Positions 5,350 through 6,454 of a DNA stretch of 6,454 bases are shown piece after piece; position 1 is the first letter of the stretch, and each line of letters starts with the position of its first letter. The translations under genes and the position numbers were made by a program. The stretch lies in contig CAJXUO010000081.1 of NCBI GenBank assembly GCA_913061425.1, positions 1 to 6,454 on the forward strand, in the 5' to 3' direction. The notes below the pieces were generated by a model, which was not told the DNA's origin, made no database searches, and saw only the letters and a program-made list of their open reading frames with translations. The DNA is from an uncultured Lutibacter sp. GTDB taxonomy: Bacteria; Bacteroidota; Bacteroidia; Flavobacteriales; Flavobacteriaceae.

Positions 5350-6366
5350 TTAAAGTAATTCTGAATAATCACCAATACTTACAGAGGTAAATTTCCCGTT
5401 ATATGTAGCATTATGGCCAATCATAGCGTTATCTAAATCTGCATTCGTTATCAATACATTTGATTGAATCAAAGAGTTTTTAATTGTTGAATTTTCAACA
5501 ACACTATTCTCTCCTAACGATACAAACGGACCAACTGTTGTGTTTTTTAATACTACGTTTTTACCAATATAACATGGTTGAATAATGGTTGAGTTTTCAA
5601 GCTTTACGTCAGAAGATGTTAAATTCTCACCCTCTTTCTTTAGCAGCTCCAAAACTTTAGAATTTGTTTCAACAGTTACATTTTTATTTCCACAATCCAT
5701 CCATTCACTAACAGTTCCTGGAACAAACTTCAACCCTTTACTTTTCATCCTTTCAAGAGCATTCGTTAATTGGTATTCTCCTTTTTCTTTAATATCGTTG
5801 TCCAATAAATATTGAATTTCATCTCTTAATAAACCTCCCTCTTTAAAGTAATAAATTCCAATAATTGCTAAATCAGAAACGAATTCCCTTGGCTTTTCAA
5901 CAAAATCTGTGATAATTCCATCTTTTAATTTTACAACTCCAAATGCTTTAGGATCTTCAACTTGTTTTACCCAAATTGCTCCATCAGAATTAGAATCCAA
6001 AGTGAAGTCGGCTTTAAAAAGTGTGTCGGCAAAAGCAACAACACATGGTCCGTTTAATGCTGATTTCGCACACTGAATTGCATGTGCTGTACCAAGAGCC
6101 TGCTCTTGAACAAAAACGCTTCCTTTTGCATTTAAATCTTTCGCAATTTTTAATAACCTTTCTTCTGTATCTCCTGGAAACCCTTTTGCAACAGGTCCAA
6201 TAATAAACGCAATTTCATCAATCTTTTGATTTACTACTTGTGCAATATCTTCAACCAATCTTTGAACTATTGGTTTACCAGCAATTAAAGTTAATGGTTT
6301 TGGTGTTGTTAATGTATGTGGGCGTAATCTTGATCCGATTCCCGCCATAGGAACTATTATTTTCAT
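5350..6366 (-). CDS. Sugar-phosphate nucleotidyltransferase with left-handed beta-helix domain
   Basis: The predicted cytoplasmic enzyme joins an NTP and a sugar-1-phosphate to give an NDP-sugar and pyrophosphate, for cell-surface glycans. The 338-residue protein opens with the signature loop of NTP_transferase enzymes (AGIGSRLRPHTLTTPKPL, 8-25). Other motifs are QEQALGTAHAI (87-97), FADTLF (112-117; D114 in the metal-binding position), EKP (157-159), GEYQLTNAL (196-204) and DCGNKN (224-229). From about 250 to 335 hexapeptide-like repeats (STIIQPCYIGKNVVL, TTVGPFVSLGENSVV, STIKNSLI) form a left-handed beta-helix, absent from classical RmlA (about 290 residues). It may be annotated as glucose-1-phosphate thymidylyltransferase or mannose-1-phosphate guanylyltransferase, but base and sugar specificity cannot be read here. 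FADTLF replaces the more usual GD motif. The gene heads the operon; its ATG has an A-rich upstream context and follows a clear promoter. Confidence 0.9.
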   Translation of the reverse strand: MKIIVPMAGIGSRLRPHTLTTPKPLTLIAGKPIVQRLVEDIAQVVNQKIDEIAFIIGPVAKGFPGDTEERLLKIAKDLNAKGSVFVQEQALGTAHAIQCAKSALNGPCVVAFADTLFKADFTLDSNSDGAIWVKQVEDPKAFGVVKLKDGIITDFVEKPREFVSDLAIIGIYYFKEGGLLRDEIQYLLDNDIKEKGEYQLTNALERMKSKGLKFVPGTVSEWMDCGNKNVTVETNSKVLELLKKEGENLTSSDVKLENSTIIQPCYIGKNVVLKNTTVGPFVSLGENSVVENSTIKNSLIQSNVLITNADLDNAMIGHNATYNGKFTSVSIGDYSELL

Positions 6367-6394
6367 CTTTCTTTTTTATAAATTCAATTTAATG

Positions 6395-6424
6395 CAAATA
6401 TACAATTCTAATATAAACTTAAAA
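6395..6424 (-). promoter_or_regulatory. Bacteroidota-type promoter for the nucleotidyltransferase-TPR-DUF4292-EnvC operon
   Basis: Read on the minus strand, TATATTTG (6402 down to 6395) matches TAnnTTTG exactly, and TTTT (6424-6421) stands at the -33 position with an 18-bp spacer; only the last base differs from TTTG. The start of transcription should be near 6388-6391, leaving a leader of about 22-25 bases before the ATG at 6366. The bases just before the ATG are A-rich (AAAAAAGAAAG), the usual translation context in flavobacteria. No other promoter of this quality was seen between the operon genes, where gaps are 6 bp or less. Confidence 0.65.
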
Positions 6425-6441
6425 GTTTGATACGAAACTTA
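6415..6441. repeat. Direct and inverted AAACTT repeats over the operon's -33 region
   Basis: AAACTTA occurs at 6415-6421 and again at 6435-6441, exactly 20 bp apart, about two helical turns. An inverted copy, AAGTTT, lies between them at 6423-6428. The cluster overlaps the -33 element of the operon promoter, a plausible place for a regulator. The repeats are seen directly; an operator role is inference, and short AT-rich repeats can arise by chance. Confidence 0.4.
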
Positions 6442-6454
6442 CACTATATAATAG

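Noticed and set aside
5585..6203. Plus-strand frames at 5585-5815 and 6021-6203 within the nucleotidyltransferase
   Set aside because: Both are antisense to conserved motifs of the enzyme, and neither translation resembles a protein family.
6426..6454. Plus-strand TTTG (6426-6429) with TATAATAG (6447-6454) as a promoter for a divergent gene beyond the window
   Set aside because: The downstream box lacks the TTTG half of TAnnTTTG, and no coding sequence is visible to support a divergent gene.

Overview
The window is AT-rich core chromosome, most likely from a member of the Flavobacteriaceae (Bacteroidota). The evidence is lineage-typical: a protein with CCDC81-like HU domains fused to a SPOR domain, a DUF4292-type lipoprotein, signal peptides ending in SFS-Q, no Shine-Dalgarno sequences but A-rich start contexts, and promoter-like sites of the Bacteroidota form TTTG-N19-TAnnTTTG. 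No phage, transposon, CRISPR, tRNA or rRNA is visible. The genus cannot be fixed from this sequence.

Layout. Positions 1-742 (minus) hold the N-terminal two thirds of dprA, cut by the window edge. A 128-bp divergent intergenic region (743-870) separates it from a plus-strand gene for a membrane-anchored HU-SPOR protein (871-1806). A 77-bp gap with a clear promoter leads to a YciA-type acyl-CoA thioesterase (1884-2396). This gene converges, with only 4 bp between stop codons, on a tight four-gene minus-strand operon read from 6366 down to 2401. In transcription order the operon encodes a sugar-phosphate nucleotidyltransferase with a left-handed beta-helix tail, a secreted TPR protein, a DUF4292 lipoprotein that resembles LolB, and an EnvC-like murein hydrolase activator with a degenerate LytM domain. 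Operon spacings are 5 bp, 6 bp and an 8-bp overlap, and one promoter is visible upstream (6395-6424). The last 88 bp are non-coding.

How the genes may fit together. Most of the window concerns the cell envelope. The operon combines sugar-nucleotide supply, a periplasmic TPR scaffold, a likely lipoprotein-handling factor and an amidase activator. The nearby HU-SPOR protein carries a domain family known to bind peptidoglycan stripped of stem peptides by amidases, which is the product an EnvC-type activator would promote. DprA (DNA uptake and recombination) and the thioesterase look like unrelated housekeeping neighbours. I see no wholly new system. The least understood points are the LolB-like reading of DUF4292, the HU-SPOR architecture, the near-leaderless start at 871, and a small repeat cluster over the operon promoter.
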